Shown: in pieces, positions 32,941 through 43,622 of the stretch | How the letters are laid out: each line of letters begins with the position of its first letter | Numbering within the stretch: position 1 is the first letter of the stretch | Assembly: GCF_963855985.1 (NCBI RefSeq) | Contig: NC_087111.1 | Location: forward strand, 5,709,001 to 5,773,000 | DNA length: 64,000 bases | DNA from: Ostrinia nubilalis | Lineage: Eukaryota; Arthropoda; Insecta; Lepidoptera; Crambidae | Direction of reading: 5' to 3' | The notes under the pieces: model-generated | What the model was told of the DNA's origin: nothing | Databases searched by the model: none | The model's input: the letters and a program-made list of their open reading frames with translations, nothing else | Program-made: the position numbers and the translations under genes

Positions 32941-33944
32941 GACGATAGGTCAAAAGAGAGATACGTGAGAGAGCGTAACTGTTTGTTCGAAATGTATCTT
33001 TTCTACTTGAGCTACACAAATGATATGGTCCAACTTGAATAGAGGACTTAATTGACTTAACACTTAATGATGACGATGATCGCCACCTTCTTGACAATAG
33101 ATGTCATGACTAGATGACACTTGCGAAAACGGTACTGACATTTATAATTTCGTCATCGTTTCGTTGCGTCCTCAAATTGTAATAAATAAGAAAATTTCAA
33201 ATTGGTTCACGCGTTTAAGAGCTACGGGGCCAGAGAGACACAAAAAACACTCACATGTCAGCGGTGAAACATAACCCCCATATTTTCATGTCGTTAAAAA
33301 GACCGTCACTAATTTTGTCTACAGACACTGTAGGTACTTCATTTAAAGTTGTACAGGCACAGGAATTTACTGCTTATTTCTGACTTGACTTGAAAAAAAT
33401 TATTTAGTTTCGTAGCATTCGTAGCTTACTACGAGCTACGAGGCTACGGGGACCTACGAAATTCTACGAGAACTACGAAAAATGTAAGGTAAACACACAC
33501 CTAAACGTGCCTAAACGTACTGTATTAAGTCCCTCTTTTATATCTATGGGATGCAGATGATGTAGAGCTTTTAAAATCATATAGGATGAGAAGTTTATGC
33601 CGAGTCAAGTGTTAATTATTTAATTATCTCATTTACTCGTAAATACTTTGATTTCAATTACTCTGGTACGTACTTTTTCAAAATTACTTAGGTACGCGTC
33701 AATTACTTTTATAGGATAAACACAGCAGAGAGACTTCTATGAAAGTTCACGTAAAAGCTGTAGAAGCTTAATAAAACTTAAAGATCAAAAGTCAATCTGC
33801 CATTTCTTCCATCATATTATCTTCGACACTAAAAACTGTTTATAATAATCCTAACTCACATTATCTTATCTTGATTAACAGACTTTATTGACTCGTAAAC
33901 GATGCACTGCTATAGGACGTTTAGTTTTATGGCTATTCGTATGA
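32941..33944. other. Non-coding; repeat debris
   Basis: 33190-33300 (GGTTCACGCGTTTAAGAGCT, then GGGGCCAGAGAGACACAA) looks like a common interspersed repeat. 33410-33480 is a cluster of CTACGA/TCGTAG words in both orientations. Confidence 0.45.
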
Positions 33945-33952
33945 GGTAAGGT

Positions 33953-34364
33953 TAGGGCTGCCAGGCGTCCGGATTTAACAGGAAGTGCATGGCTTTTTAC
34001 GGAAGTGTCCGGCCAAAATATTCTCTCGTCCAGCCTGTCTGGCTTTTGTTAGGCTTTATGTGGCTGCCGTGCCACTTGAAAGTCGTGCGCCATGTAAAGC
34101 CATGACGCGATTTTTTTATTATGAAATATCTTTCTACTTTATGAAGATAATTAAGACTTTAAAAAACCTTCATTGGTTTGGTTTTTATGGCGGTCAAGCT
34201 GGAGATCCTGGCTACACAGGAGTTGGAGCCGTGGGAACGAGAGGTGGGAATAGTCCCGAAGACTTTTAAAAGCTCTGGTTAGTAAAAAGGGTATGTCCGG
34301 CTTTTAGGGTAAAATGTCCGACCAATAAAGCACCGAGACTGGCTTTTGTGTTTTGGCAACCCTA
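33953..34364. mobile_element. hAT-type MITE
   Basis: TIRs TAGGGCTGCCA and TGGCAACCCTA (one mismatch) are flanked by GGTAAGGT (33945-33952) and GGTGAGGT (34365-34372), an 8-bp duplication with one difference. GTCCGG/CCGGAC words recur inside both ends. 34167-34262 inside is shared with 52110-52215. Confidence 0.8.
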
Positions 34365-34439
34365 GGTGAGGTGGGAATGGGTCGTAAGCCTCGTTTGTAT
34401 TGAAGGGAAAATTGTTCGGAAGACACCAATAAAAACACA

Positions 34440-34550
34440 GGTTGAGTTGTATCAGCTTACTTTAACCGTAACTGTGACCATTACCGGTGTTTTTTGTATG
34501 GAGTTTGACAGAGTTTAGGCGTTTGTTAAGTAGTATGGTGCAACCCAGCC
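34440..34550. mobile_element. PIF/Harbinger-like MITE, 'GGCTGAGTTGCACCA' family, diverged copy
   Basis: Shares ACCGTAACTGTGACCATTAC, TTTTTTGTATGGAGTTTGAC and GTGCAACCCAGCC, followed by TTA, with the better copy at 38544-38655. Confidence 0.7.
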
Positions 34551-34812
34551 TTATTTTATAGTCTTGTTAGTAAACTCAACTAAGCTAGAATTAAGTATGA
34601 CGAACGGCTTGATAAGAATAAGTAGATGTTTTATTTAAAAAAGTATGACACCATTGTTATGTCCCTTATTATACTTAGCCTACGGCGAAATAAAAAGATC
34701 CCTCTTTTGTGAAGACAATTTCTTGTACAAAATACCGGGAGGCTACAAAGTTGCAGTAGCTTACATTACCTAACTATAATAATGTAAAATAATACACAAT
34801 GCAACCTAAAAT

Positions 34813-35145
34813 TGTAGGTTTTTTTATCCACGACGAGGAAGCTCTTGGCCTGTATCTCACCTGATGGTAAGTGATGATCAAGCCGAAGATGGAAGCGAGC
34901 TTCACCCGGAATCCTCAACCACGGAGGAACTGGCTATCTTATCTCTAACTGATGGAACACAACAATGCTGTTAACATTGTTATGGCGACATACTTAGGTA
35001 AGATGGTGGTAGCTAGCCAGGCGGACTTAGAACAAGCCCTACCACATACCAAACCGAACAGAAAAATCTGCCCCCACTGGGAATCGAACCCGGGCAGGAC
35101 CTCTGCGTCTGAAGCAGGTGGTCTTACCACTAGACCACAGAGGAG
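34813..35145 (-). mobile_element. tRNA-derived SINE, fullest copy
   Basis: On minus it begins with a tRNA-like head (CTGTGGTCTAGTGGTAAGAC as A-box region; CCCGGGTTCGATTCCC as B box; a CTGC-TTCAGAC-GCAG anticodon-like arm). The body follows, ending CGTGGATAAAAAAA. The acceptor stem does not pair, so this is a SINE head, not a tRNA gene. Internal A and B boxes would let RNA polymerase III transcribe it. Body copies lie at 12058, 12826 and 30755. Confidence 0.85.
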
Positions 35146-36008
35146 GTAATTAAGGTAGTAAGCATCTACTACGAAAAATTAAAGTTAAAGTGGTTACCTA
35201 CTTAAAGATTTTGTAGTCTGTGAGTAACAAAAGCCCTTAATAAGTTAATTAACCGGAGGTTTGCTTATTCAATGAATCCGTGCCTAAGTATGAATGAAAT
35301 TGAACTAATATTTATTAAACTACCAATCAATTAGTCAAGCTAAAAAGGAAAATGCAACATGGCGACGTACTAATTGAAGGAAATGAAAACTCGAGGAGGC
35401 CGGGGTAGACTGGAAAAAGAGCAGCAAATAAAGTTTAGCTTTTGAGGCAACATTGACCTTTATAACAAAGAGGCAAAATGGATTATAATAGGATAACAAT
35501 TTCGCTTAACTTATAATTATTTCGCTTGTAAATCGGGAGTTATACCGTGTACCTTATTATTGAATTGAGTTTCTGGTAATTCGGTGGATTTGCATATTAT
35601 GTGGGTTTTAATGAAGTGACTAGGATAGGGTAGGTACGGGAACGAGACCATGCTAAACGTAGTGGGTTTGATTCCTGTGTGTGATAAACTGTGATAGTCT
35701 GTTTTTTTGGTCTGGGTATTTCTCTTGACTATAATTTATACGGCAAAAAGTTGTGATTTTATTGAACCCAGGACCTCTAGAAAAATCTTAGCTTAAGAAT
35801 AAGCATAGTGTTTAATAGGTATCTAAGTGTTAACTTATTTATAGCCGTTTAGTTTCGGCAGTGTAGAATAGGAGCACCCTGTGTGGTTAAACGTAAGATG
35901 CGGTTTAGGGAAAAACCGTCAAGCCAGCTTCAAGAGTGTAGGCCAAATGTAATTTCTGGTTAATTAGAGAGGGTGTTCCTGCAGTGCAGACCAAATGACT
36001 TGATGATG
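35146..36008. other. Non-coding upstream of corazonin exon A
   Basis: No exon or promoter could be supported. A TGGGTTTGATTCCTGTGTGT string near 35665 is SINE-like debris. Confidence 0.4.
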
Positions 36009-36189
36009 ATGATCACCTCTCTCTTTTAGAAGACTATAGGTCCTTCTCACCCAAACACTTGATTCACTTAATGGATATGATTTTTGCGGATGAGAGGGAA
36101 TAAAGGTGAAGGGAAGCACAAAAGATCCCAATGGGTCGACGTGCACTACGCTTATGCGCGGCTCTGAACAAGATAAGATGATCACCTCT
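36009..36189. mobile_element. Small insertion bounded by a 13-bp direct repeat
   Basis: GATGATCACCTCT occurs exactly at 36009-36021 and 36177-36189, bracketing 155 bp. A 13-bp duplication fits a retroposed fragment. The right repeat sits 22 bp before the corazonin exon A splice acceptor. Confidence 0.5.
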
Positions 36190-36211
36190 TTATAGAACTA
36201 TTTTGTTCCAG

Positions 36212-36216
36212 CCACC
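36212..36216 (+). promoter_or_regulatory. Splice acceptor and Kozak context of corazonin exon A
   Basis: TTTTGTTCCAG (acceptor ending 36211) is followed at once by CCACCATGG, an ideal translation-start context. The coding exon therefore begins just 5 bases before the ATG, and most of the 5' UTR lies in an upstream exon. Confidence 0.75.
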
Positions 36217-36432
36217 ATGGTCCCCAACACAGCCCTCCTGCTCATCATCGTGGCTCTCTCGTCAGTCGCCGCCCAGACCTTCCAGTACTCCCGAGGCTGG
36301 ACCAACGGCAAGCGGGATGGCCACAAGAGGGAAGAGGTCAGGGACGTGGCCAGCAGCCTTGAGAGGATCCTGAGCCCGTGCCAGGTTAACAAGCTGAAGT
36401 ATGTGCTGGAGGGAAAGCCACTGAGTGAGAGG
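36217..36432 (+). CDS. Crz: Corazonin precursor, exon A (signal peptide, corazonin, start of associated peptide)
   Basis: Corazonin is an amidated insect neuropeptide of the GnRH/AKH relatives, released from brain neurosecretory cells and known to act on heart rate, stress and ecdysis behaviour. The 72 codons encode a hydrophobic signal peptide (about residues 1-19), then QTFQYSRGWTN (20-30), whose Gln would become pyroglutamate. Gly31 is the amide donor and Lys32-Arg33 the dibasic cleavage site. This is the [Arg7] form usual in insects. The associated peptide follows, with Cys55. The exon ends AGAGG|GTAAGG in phase 0; reading through gives a stop 4 codons later, so the intron is real. GC content is clearly higher than in the neighbouring DNA. 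It joins exon B at 43623. Confidence 0.97.
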
Positions 36433-36454
36433 GTAAGGACATAATCACTACATT

Positions 36455-36612
36455 TTGTAAAACAAAGTCGCTTTCCTGTCTGTCTGTCCCTATGTAGGTA
36501 TGGTTAGATCTTTAAAAATCTGCAACGGATATTGATGCGTTTTTTTTAATAGATAGAGTGATTCAATAAAAAGGTAGGATACCTGTACGAAGCATGGGCG
36601 AGTCGCTAGTAG
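36455..36612 (+). mobile_element. Interspersed repeat, GTCGCTTTCCTGTC family, in the Crz intron
   Basis: Begins AACAAAGTCGCTTTCCTGTC and ends GGGCGAGTCGCTAGT. Helitron-like by its CTAGT end. It starts only about 25 bp after the splice donor. A second, internally deleted copy lies at 36733-36870. Confidence 0.65.
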
Positions 36613-36732
36613 ACATATAAAATGTATTTTCAGTAAGTTGACTGTTAAAGAGAAGATGTTTTCCTTTGGCTATTTTCACCTCAAATACGTAGAAAATTGC
36701 GTAATGTAACTTCACTACATACTCGTAGTATA

Positions 36733-36870
36733 AAACAAAGTCGCTTCGTAAAACGTACGCAACGGATTTTGATGCGGTTTTTTTAATAGATAAAGTGATT
36801 CAAGAGGAAGGTTTAGGTTTATATTATGTAATATTTAATACTCGTCCGAAGCCGGGGCTAGTCGCTAGTA
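36733..36870 (+). mobile_element. Interspersed repeat, GTCGCTTTCCTGTC family, second copy
   Basis: Shares AACAAAGTCGCTTC, GCAACGGATTTTGATGCGG, TAATAGATAAAGTGATTCAA and ends GGGGCTAGTCGCTAGT, as in the copy at 36455-36612. Confidence 0.65.
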
Positions 36871-38543
36871 TTTTGAATAAAAACCTTAAAATCTAGGAAA
36901 AATAATACTTCTTAGACTAGGCGCAGACCACCGATTTTTAGTTGGCCGATAAGTAGTTGGGCCCGATTTTAATTTGTATGAAGAATCAGCCAAATCAAAT
37001 CGGTGCCCAAGTAACACAAAACACAATTATAAGAAGCGTACAACAGCATGAACCTACGTGCAGAGCAGTATATGAGCAGCATATGTAGCACTATATCAGT
37101 CGTATAAAAGTCTATAAGTGTCTTGTAAGCGCAATTTGGGCCCCAAATAATACGGCTTTGAGCATTATTAAATATTATTAGTGCTGCTAACCAGCGCTTA
37201 TAATGTTATTGAAGACAGACATTAGTAAAGTTGTTAGACAGCATATTCTAATGTAAAAAGCATTTTATTAGATGTTAGTACAGCTTTGAAACAGCTTTCA
37301 GAATTACAATGCCAAAGTTACGTTTTATTCTAAGGCTGAACGTTTTATTTTGTTTGTTTGAAAGTATTCGAAAAAACTTATCGCATTTTATTGTCCGATT
37401 TCATTATTTTTCGTTTAGAGTATTGCAGTGCAATGGTGTTGTGAGGAGATGTTTTAATGTCTTTATTTAAAATAATTTATCATAAGGTAAGTATCTTTTT
37501 TTTGTTTCAAGAATGAAAATGAGCTGGGAGTATTAGTCTTATGTGAAAATATATATATGTTTGTGGTTTATAATTCACGCGCCCTCACAGAAATCCTTTT
37601 TTTAATAAAATAGGGACAAATTTAGAATCGACATATGACACTTTTTGTGATTTTTTTAACGATTTGATTAATTTTAACTTATAAAATTGCTTCTATCGAT
37701 ACTCCGCTTGTAAGAAAAGGATAATAAGTAGTATTTCATGCATATGTGTATTATAATTTTATTTTCTATGTTAGAGAAAACAGAAAGCAAATGGCGTCAG
37801 ATAATATTAATGTTTTAAACTTTCAACTAGTGTCTTTTAATGTTGTCAGTCTTATTATAGTAAAAAGAAAATGGTTAAGTCATTCAACCTACATATAAAA
37901 TATCTAAGTGATATCTTTAGCATTACTGTAACACTTTTAGGTATGTTATAATGTTCATTAGGTTTAAACGTCATAAAAATGGATTGCTTTAGTGTTAATC
38001 AGGGTACCGAAACAATAATTTAGAATCCTTTAATCACGTCATGATCCCCTACTCCACGTCTTTCAATTTTATCTGTCTCCAATTAGGTAGGTACCTAGTT
38101 TGACAAGTGTTAAGTATAAAATCATTATCACTACAAATGTAATTTGTAATGAAACACGATATAGCTACCTATCTTATTTTTCGCTCATTGTAATAGTAAT
38201 AATTTAAAGGAACTTTTTGTAACTAGTTAGTAGTGTTGCTGTAGTCGTTTTTTTAAGGGTATGCGTTATATGAGTAATTATTTAGTTTTCAGGTAACTAC
38301 TTCTCTATTAAGTCATAAATAAGCTTATTTGTTTTTTTTTCAGATGCCTTATAAAATAGTGCAAACGACCGAAAGGGATGAAGGAATGTTCTACGGAACT
38401 TCTTGACTCACACAACAACCGATTGTACTGTATTTTGTGTATGAGGTGTATCATTTTTTGGAACACGTTTTGCATTTCTTAAACCAAATATAAAGTTTGA
38501 ATATTCCGTCTTTATCTTTCTCTTTACTCCACCTGTTCTCTTA

Positions 38544-38655
38544 GGCTGAGTTGCACCACCTAACTTTGACCGTAACTATGACGATAACCGATGTTTTTTG
38601 TATGGGGTTTGACAGATTTTTGACGTTTGTTAAAGTAAGTTGGTGCAACCCGGCC
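38544..38655. mobile_element. PIF/Harbinger-like MITE, 'GGCTGAGTTGCACCA' family
   Basis: GGCTGAGTTGCACCACC and the inverse of GGCCGGGTTGCACCAAC bracket 112 bp. TTA flanks both sides (38541-38543 and 38656-38658). Confidence 0.82.
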
Positions 38656-38964
38656 TTAAGTCTTTTTCCACTGTTTATTCATGTCAATAACTTGACACGT
38701 TCGACATAAATTTTCTAATGAATATACAGGACCTACTAACGCACAAATGAATATAATCATACGGCTCGTGGTTTTATGGCCAAATTATGACCTAAAGTAA
38801 TAAAATATTTTTTTAATTTATCTAAATAGTGCTAAAAGCTTTAAAGTAACAATAAAATAAGAAGATAACAGAGCTAAAACTTTAGTAAATGTTTGGCTAA
38901 TGCTGAGCAGTAAATAAGCATAAGAAAAGATCATAAAAATGTCATATTCATATCATATTCATAT

Positions 38965-39180
38965 TTGTTTAAAAAATTACAGTTCACTAAACGAAAATCT
39001 CGCATGAATGATAGACTAATGTGCCCAACGTACAGTACAGCGGCGTTTCGCGGCAGTTTTAGGTATTCGGCATCAAAGTGTTGGAATAACATCCCTCCAC
39101 CCATCAGAGATTGCACGCATATTGGATCATTCAAGATCAAATACAAAAGATATCTGGTGGAGACGCAAAAATCCGAATAA
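38965..39180 (+). pseudogene. LINE ORF2 C-terminal remnant in the Crz intron
   Basis: The plus-strand frame reads FRGSFRYSASKCWNNIPPPI, then IGSFKIKYKRYLVETQKSE. This is the same terminal domain style as 14870-15062 (FRYSASKxWNxxPxxIR...SFKxxxKxYL). No RT precedes it. Confidence 0.7.
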
Positions 39181-39778
39181 AATAATTAGGTATTTATGTA
39201 TTTATTTGGTATATAATATTGTGCAATTATAATTATGTGATAATATGTCATAGCACAGGGACTGATAATAAATAATTAGAAAATATGTTCCTTTAATATA
39301 CTATAAATTATAAGGTTATTTAATATAGTAAGGTACTTGATACAAATAAGGCCTACCTAACTTTAAATGCTTATAATTCAATAAATATTAACGCGAATTA
39401 ACAAAAACAAGGTTAATTATCTTCTTCCATCCTTTAATTTTAGAAATATTACAAAAAATAACACAATTTTTAACTAAATCTATTCAAAATAAGCAAATTA
39501 CGAAACCACTGATTTAAGCGTTATTAAATCACCTACACGGAATAAGGCCTACATGATTCAAATGCCTCTAGACCTTAAAATTGAGGTTGTATTAAACAAA
39601 ATGCGGTCTTATAACATTAAACACGTCGATTTGTTTGCGTTATCAAAATTTTACATACCAAGTAAACGAAATATACTGTACATCTCTAGATAAACTTAAA
39701 TTCCACTTATTAAGAATTATACATAAATTATAGATAAAATTAAATATTCATAGTAACAAAGTAACGATTCCTTACATA

Positions 39779-41852
39779 ATCGCACGTTCATAATCAAACT
39801 GTCACTATACAAAAAAGTAGATTTTTCAGGAAAAGCATTTGAAATGCTCAAATTTTAAAACCTTTGCAAAATGAGCAAAATGCTCTTAAATGTTTTGTTT
39901 TTTGTTAAATACCAGTAGTGGCTTGTTTGGCTTTTACGGGAATATTAAATCTTTCAAATTATCATAATGGTTTATTTAATATTTAATTTTTTCCCTAAAA
40001 ATAGTGTCATTTTTCCACTAAAATTGAGACAGTGACAGTTTTCAATTAAAAACATGTTAATGTTGTATTATTAATTCCGGTAGAAATGTCACTATTTTCA
40101 TATTAATTTGACGATGAAAGATTAAAAAATGATTATTATTAAATAAAACTAACATAGAAAAGTCAGTAATTTTAATGAACTTAAAACTTAATAATTTGGA
40201 TTAAGTGGTACCAATGGTAACAGTAATAAATGTAAATTCTCGATCAGAAATAAATACGTTACACACATGAAATTACTATAAAATTACATCACATAAATCA
40301 ACTTCTTAGAAAATAAGGTACCCTCTTGTTCAGGCAAGCTTTAAACAACAAGAACTTGATGACCTCGATGAACTTGACGAACTAGATAGTGATTTTTCAT
40401 GGAAAAAAGGCTCAGAGAAGTAGGTTTAAATTCTGGATCATTATCCAGCGGCCATTACCTCTGCGAGCTATGTGCCCCGCCCACTGCCACTTGATTATAG
40501 CGATTCTGTGGGCTATGTCGGTCACTTTGGTTCTCCTGTGGATCTCCTCATTTCTGATTCAATCACATAGGGAAACTAACTGAGCATCGCACGCTCCATC
40601 ACCTTTTGGGTGACCTCTCAGATCCATAAAATATCACTGGCAACACACACTGATAAAACTTTTGTCTTGAGGCACTGCGGTATTTCGGACGTGAGAATAT
40701 CACGAAGCTTCCCGAACGCTGCCCAGCCGAGTTGCATTGACGTTGACCTCTTTCTCGAAGTTGGACCTACGTAACTGGACTGTTTGTCCCAGGTATACAT
40801 AAATTGTCAACAAACTTTCGAGTGTAGAGTCTCCAGATAAGTGGATACTACATGGACATTTATGTTTTTTGTCTTGTCCATATTCATTTTCATACTCATT
40901 CATCAGACCCAGTTGTTGAGAGGCTCTACTTAGGCCATCGAGCATTATGCCTATATCTTCCACAGTCTCAGCCATGATTACGACATCGTCCGAAAATCGA
41001 AGGTGGATAATGTACTCTTTGATATTTATGCTGAATCCGCTCCAGTCCAGAAGCTTGAAAACATCTTCCAGGGCGGTGTTGAACAGTATTGGAGATATGA
41101 CATCTCCCTGTCTCACCCCTTGCTGCAACTGGATGAGTTTCGAGTCCTGATCCTGGAGACGAACCGACATTGTGGCGTTTTCGTACAAGCCTTTCAACAC
41201 TTCGATGTATCTATAGTCAATTTGGCACCGTTGGAGAGACTGTAGCACTGCTCAGATCTCGATCGAATCCAAGGCTTTTTTATAGTCCACAAACGCTAGA
41301 CAAAGTAGTAAGTAATATCCTTGATAATTTCTTTGATTTTACTAGTGTTTGGATTGACTGGTGGCATTTTTGTTAGATACAATTATAACTACTTAATCAT
41401 TTAAAAATCTTTCTTGTTGTTTTAATATTTCACTATTTGGATAAACACAATATTCTACGAAGTGATGAACAATCTTTTTAAAAATGTTAGAGAAATATTG
41501 TCACTTTTTGTTTTAAGGCGTTTTTCGTATTACTTTATTGTGACTTATCTTATGGTTTGGAGTAAAAGCGTCTTTATGCTAAAAATGACGTTTTTCAACA
41601 CAGAGTTTACATAACTATCACGGCGTGCCCGTCCAGATCCCGTCACTACTAAAAACGTGTCACTGTTACTCACAATAAATACCGGTTTTCCCATTAAACT
41701 CCATAACGACACTAGTTCTATCTGCCGAACTATTTGAGCTTTATGCGTGGGATTTTTACAGCATGCACTTTTCGCGGAGCGCTGATAGATGGTGTTGTTA
41801 ACTCAATTTCTCCCAATTTCGTATAGTGACGGTTTGATTATGAACGTGCGAT
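39779..41852. mobile_element. Unclassified TIR element (nest level 4)
   Basis: The left end starts ATCGCACGTTCATAATCAAA. The 30 bp at 39781-39810 and 41821-41850 are inverse copies with one mismatch. TGTCACTAT-like words from the TIR recur inside (near 40031, 40087, 41501, 41655), a weaker version of the pattern in elements A and B. The duplication is unresolved. It encloses the RTE fragment. Confidence 0.7.
40425..41310 (-). mobile_element. RTE-like LINE ORF2 fragment (nest level 5)
   Basis: On minus the decayed frames give RT sequence (QQGVRQGDVISPILFNTALE, then IIHLRFSDDVVIMAETVED) and a C-terminal QVAVGGAHSS/KWQWAGHI-like segment. The catalytic box reads FSDD instead of the usual YADD or FADD. 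Frameshifts and stops interrupt it, and there is no (ATG)n tail. It lies antisense in the corazonin intron. Confidence 0.85.
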
Positions 41853-42939
41853 ATATTATAAAAAAAAATATCAAAAACAAACAATATTGTTTTTTTGTAT
41901 AGGGCTTATTAAAACACCGTGTTCGAATAAGGCCTACACATAAAACCTTTTAAATAAATCAGTTTAGGAACATCATTTAGTCTTGAATTTTTGTAAACAA
42001 AATGAGATATCAATTTTTGTTAGAACCAGGGCATAAAAAGGCTTCTGAATCATCTTTGCGAACTCCTACACAATACTTGTGATACCACCTAAAGCAGTCA
42101 TTTATGGTCGCGTATCTGCTACTTTGTCTTCGAAACAGGCATGATAATACCAGCTTTTATTCTCCTTTCCTTAAGAATTATACATTCGGCTTCTTTTTTC
42201 TAATTTTTTATTGTTTTTGTATTTTGTTTCTTTTTTTACAGGTTTTGTAATTTTTTTTGACACTGTTTTCTTTTTCTTTTCTGTGCTGTTAGTAACATTC
42301 TTATTAAATAAATATTTTGCTAACCTTTGACTCATTTAGTTTAATGAATTTGTCCGTTATCAGGTGTTAACATAAGTATCTAATATGGCCTACCGTGCTG
42401 AAATAAGGCCTAGGCCTTATTAGATATCTCGCCCTTGTTGTCTTTAAAAATTTACAAATAATGCATCTATAGCCAGTAGTACAAATTAAGGTAATTATTA
42501 GCTAGTAAGATATATTTAGAAACGATTACTAAGAAAAGCTTAATCTAAAACAGCGTCATTTTACCGAAAACTTAAGATGAAATCGCCGGATTTTTATAAG
42601 GGAGCACGAAATCACCCACCACCTTAGAAGAACGCGTGCCAATTGGTGCTGGGATCGTGGATCGGGATGCTGTAGCACTCTACTGGGTTATAGGGCATAT
42701 GAGTACGTGTCCTTGAAGTATTGTCCCGGTTGGATTTATTTATCTGTGTTTTCTGATGTATAGGCCTTATTAGAACGTAGGCCTTATTTGTATCAAGTAC
42801 CTTAGTTATATTATTTGTTGAATTTATTATTAAATAAAAAGAAACAATGGCATGTTGGAGCAAACCGATATGAGTGTGTTTTTTAAGTATTCTGTTCTGT
42901 GTTTATTTTTTAATTTTATAAGTTTGTCTTTTCATTGTA

Positions 42940-43133
42940 TTTTGTAAGGCTGGCTGGACGCCCTCTCTTTAAACGGTGCTCGCAGAATATCAGCGTCGAG
43001 GTACTTCGTGCCTTGGCATATGCTGAGCGAGGACCTGTTTGGTACAATTTTATTTTTAGTTTTAAGTTTGAATTTGTAATTTTAATGTGTTGTGCCAAAT
43101 AAACAATTTTTTATTTTTTATTTTTTATTTTAT
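42940..43133 (+). mobile_element. Retroelement 3' end with T/A-rich tail
   Basis: GCTGGACGCCCTCTCTTTAA, then GTGTTGTGCCAAATAAACAA, then (TTTTTTA)n to about 43133. It has the form of a LINE 3' UTR with a polyadenylation signal. Family uncertain. Confidence 0.5.
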
Positions 43134-43622
43134 TCAATCTGTAAAATGTGTTAATATATCTGAATGCACTATAGAATATTTCGACAACGTTTATTTAATG
43201 CATTAGGTTTTCTTATTTACTAATATACGGTTTTAACCTTTGTGTTAGTGTAAATGCTGTTAAAGGTGCTGTATATTAAAAGTAATTAATGTTTTACTAT
43301 GATTATAAGCCAATTAACTTAATTTTTTTAGACCATATAATAGCTTCATGCATTGTAAATTTTACCGCATTCTACTCAAAAGCATTTAAACTAAGTCAAA
43401 ACTGATTTAAAGTGATAGTCTGACTTTAAAACGTAAATCAATCTTAACTTCAGTGAATATACAGATTGCGTGTTACTTGGGTGTAATGTGTGCACTTCCA
43501 TACATGCCCATACTGATCAACTGCCCGACTAAACTATCGGCCGACGAAAAATCGATGGTCTGCGCCTAGTCTTACTCTTACTTACCTTCGCAATTATTGA
43601 CATTTTTCTTCTGTCTTATCAG

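Larger units (their letters stand above)
39331..42802. mobile_element. Unclassified TIR element with repeated AATAAGGCCTAC motifs (element B, nest level 3)
   Basis: A perfect 26-bp TIR (39331-39356 and 42777-42802), starting AGGTACTTGATAC and ending AAGGCCTAC, is bordered by TA on both sides (39329-39330 and 42803-42804). The inner TIR motif AATAAGGCCTA recurs near 39345, 39541, 41926, 42382 (one mismatch), 42402, and inverted at 42411, 42761 and 42777. The 3.5 kb contains element 39779-41852 and an RTE fragment. No transposase of its own. Confidence 0.85.
37006..43481. mobile_element. TIR element with CCCAAGTAACAC ends (nest level 2)
   Basis: CCCAAGTAACAC at 37006-37017 and its exact inverse at 43470-43481 fall precisely where the level-1 MITE is interrupted. 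Both sides are bordered by TG (37004-37005 and 43482-43483), a possible 2-bp duplication. TIRs are only 12 bp, so the evidence is mainly positional. It contains a MITE, a LINE scrap and the level-3 element. No transposase was recognised. Confidence 0.6.
36915..43571. mobile_element. MITE with TTA duplication, split by a 6.5-kb insertion (nest level 1)
   Basis: Left GACTAGGCGCAGACCACCGA and right inverse of GACTAGGCGCAGACCATCGA, both continuing to GTTGGCCGATA / GTCGGCCGATA. TTA flanks both sides (36912-36914 and 43572-43574). Its own sequence is about 90 bp at each side; the rest is the nested element 37006-43481. It fills most of the corazonin intron. Confidence 0.78.

Noticed and set aside
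35075..35145. A tRNA gene on the minus strand
   Set aside because: A and B boxes and an anticodon-like arm are present but the acceptor stem does not pair, and the sequence runs into a SINE body with sister copies.
36198..36392. Minus-strand frame overlapping corazonin exon A
   Set aside because: Shadow of the GC-rich plus-strand coding exon.
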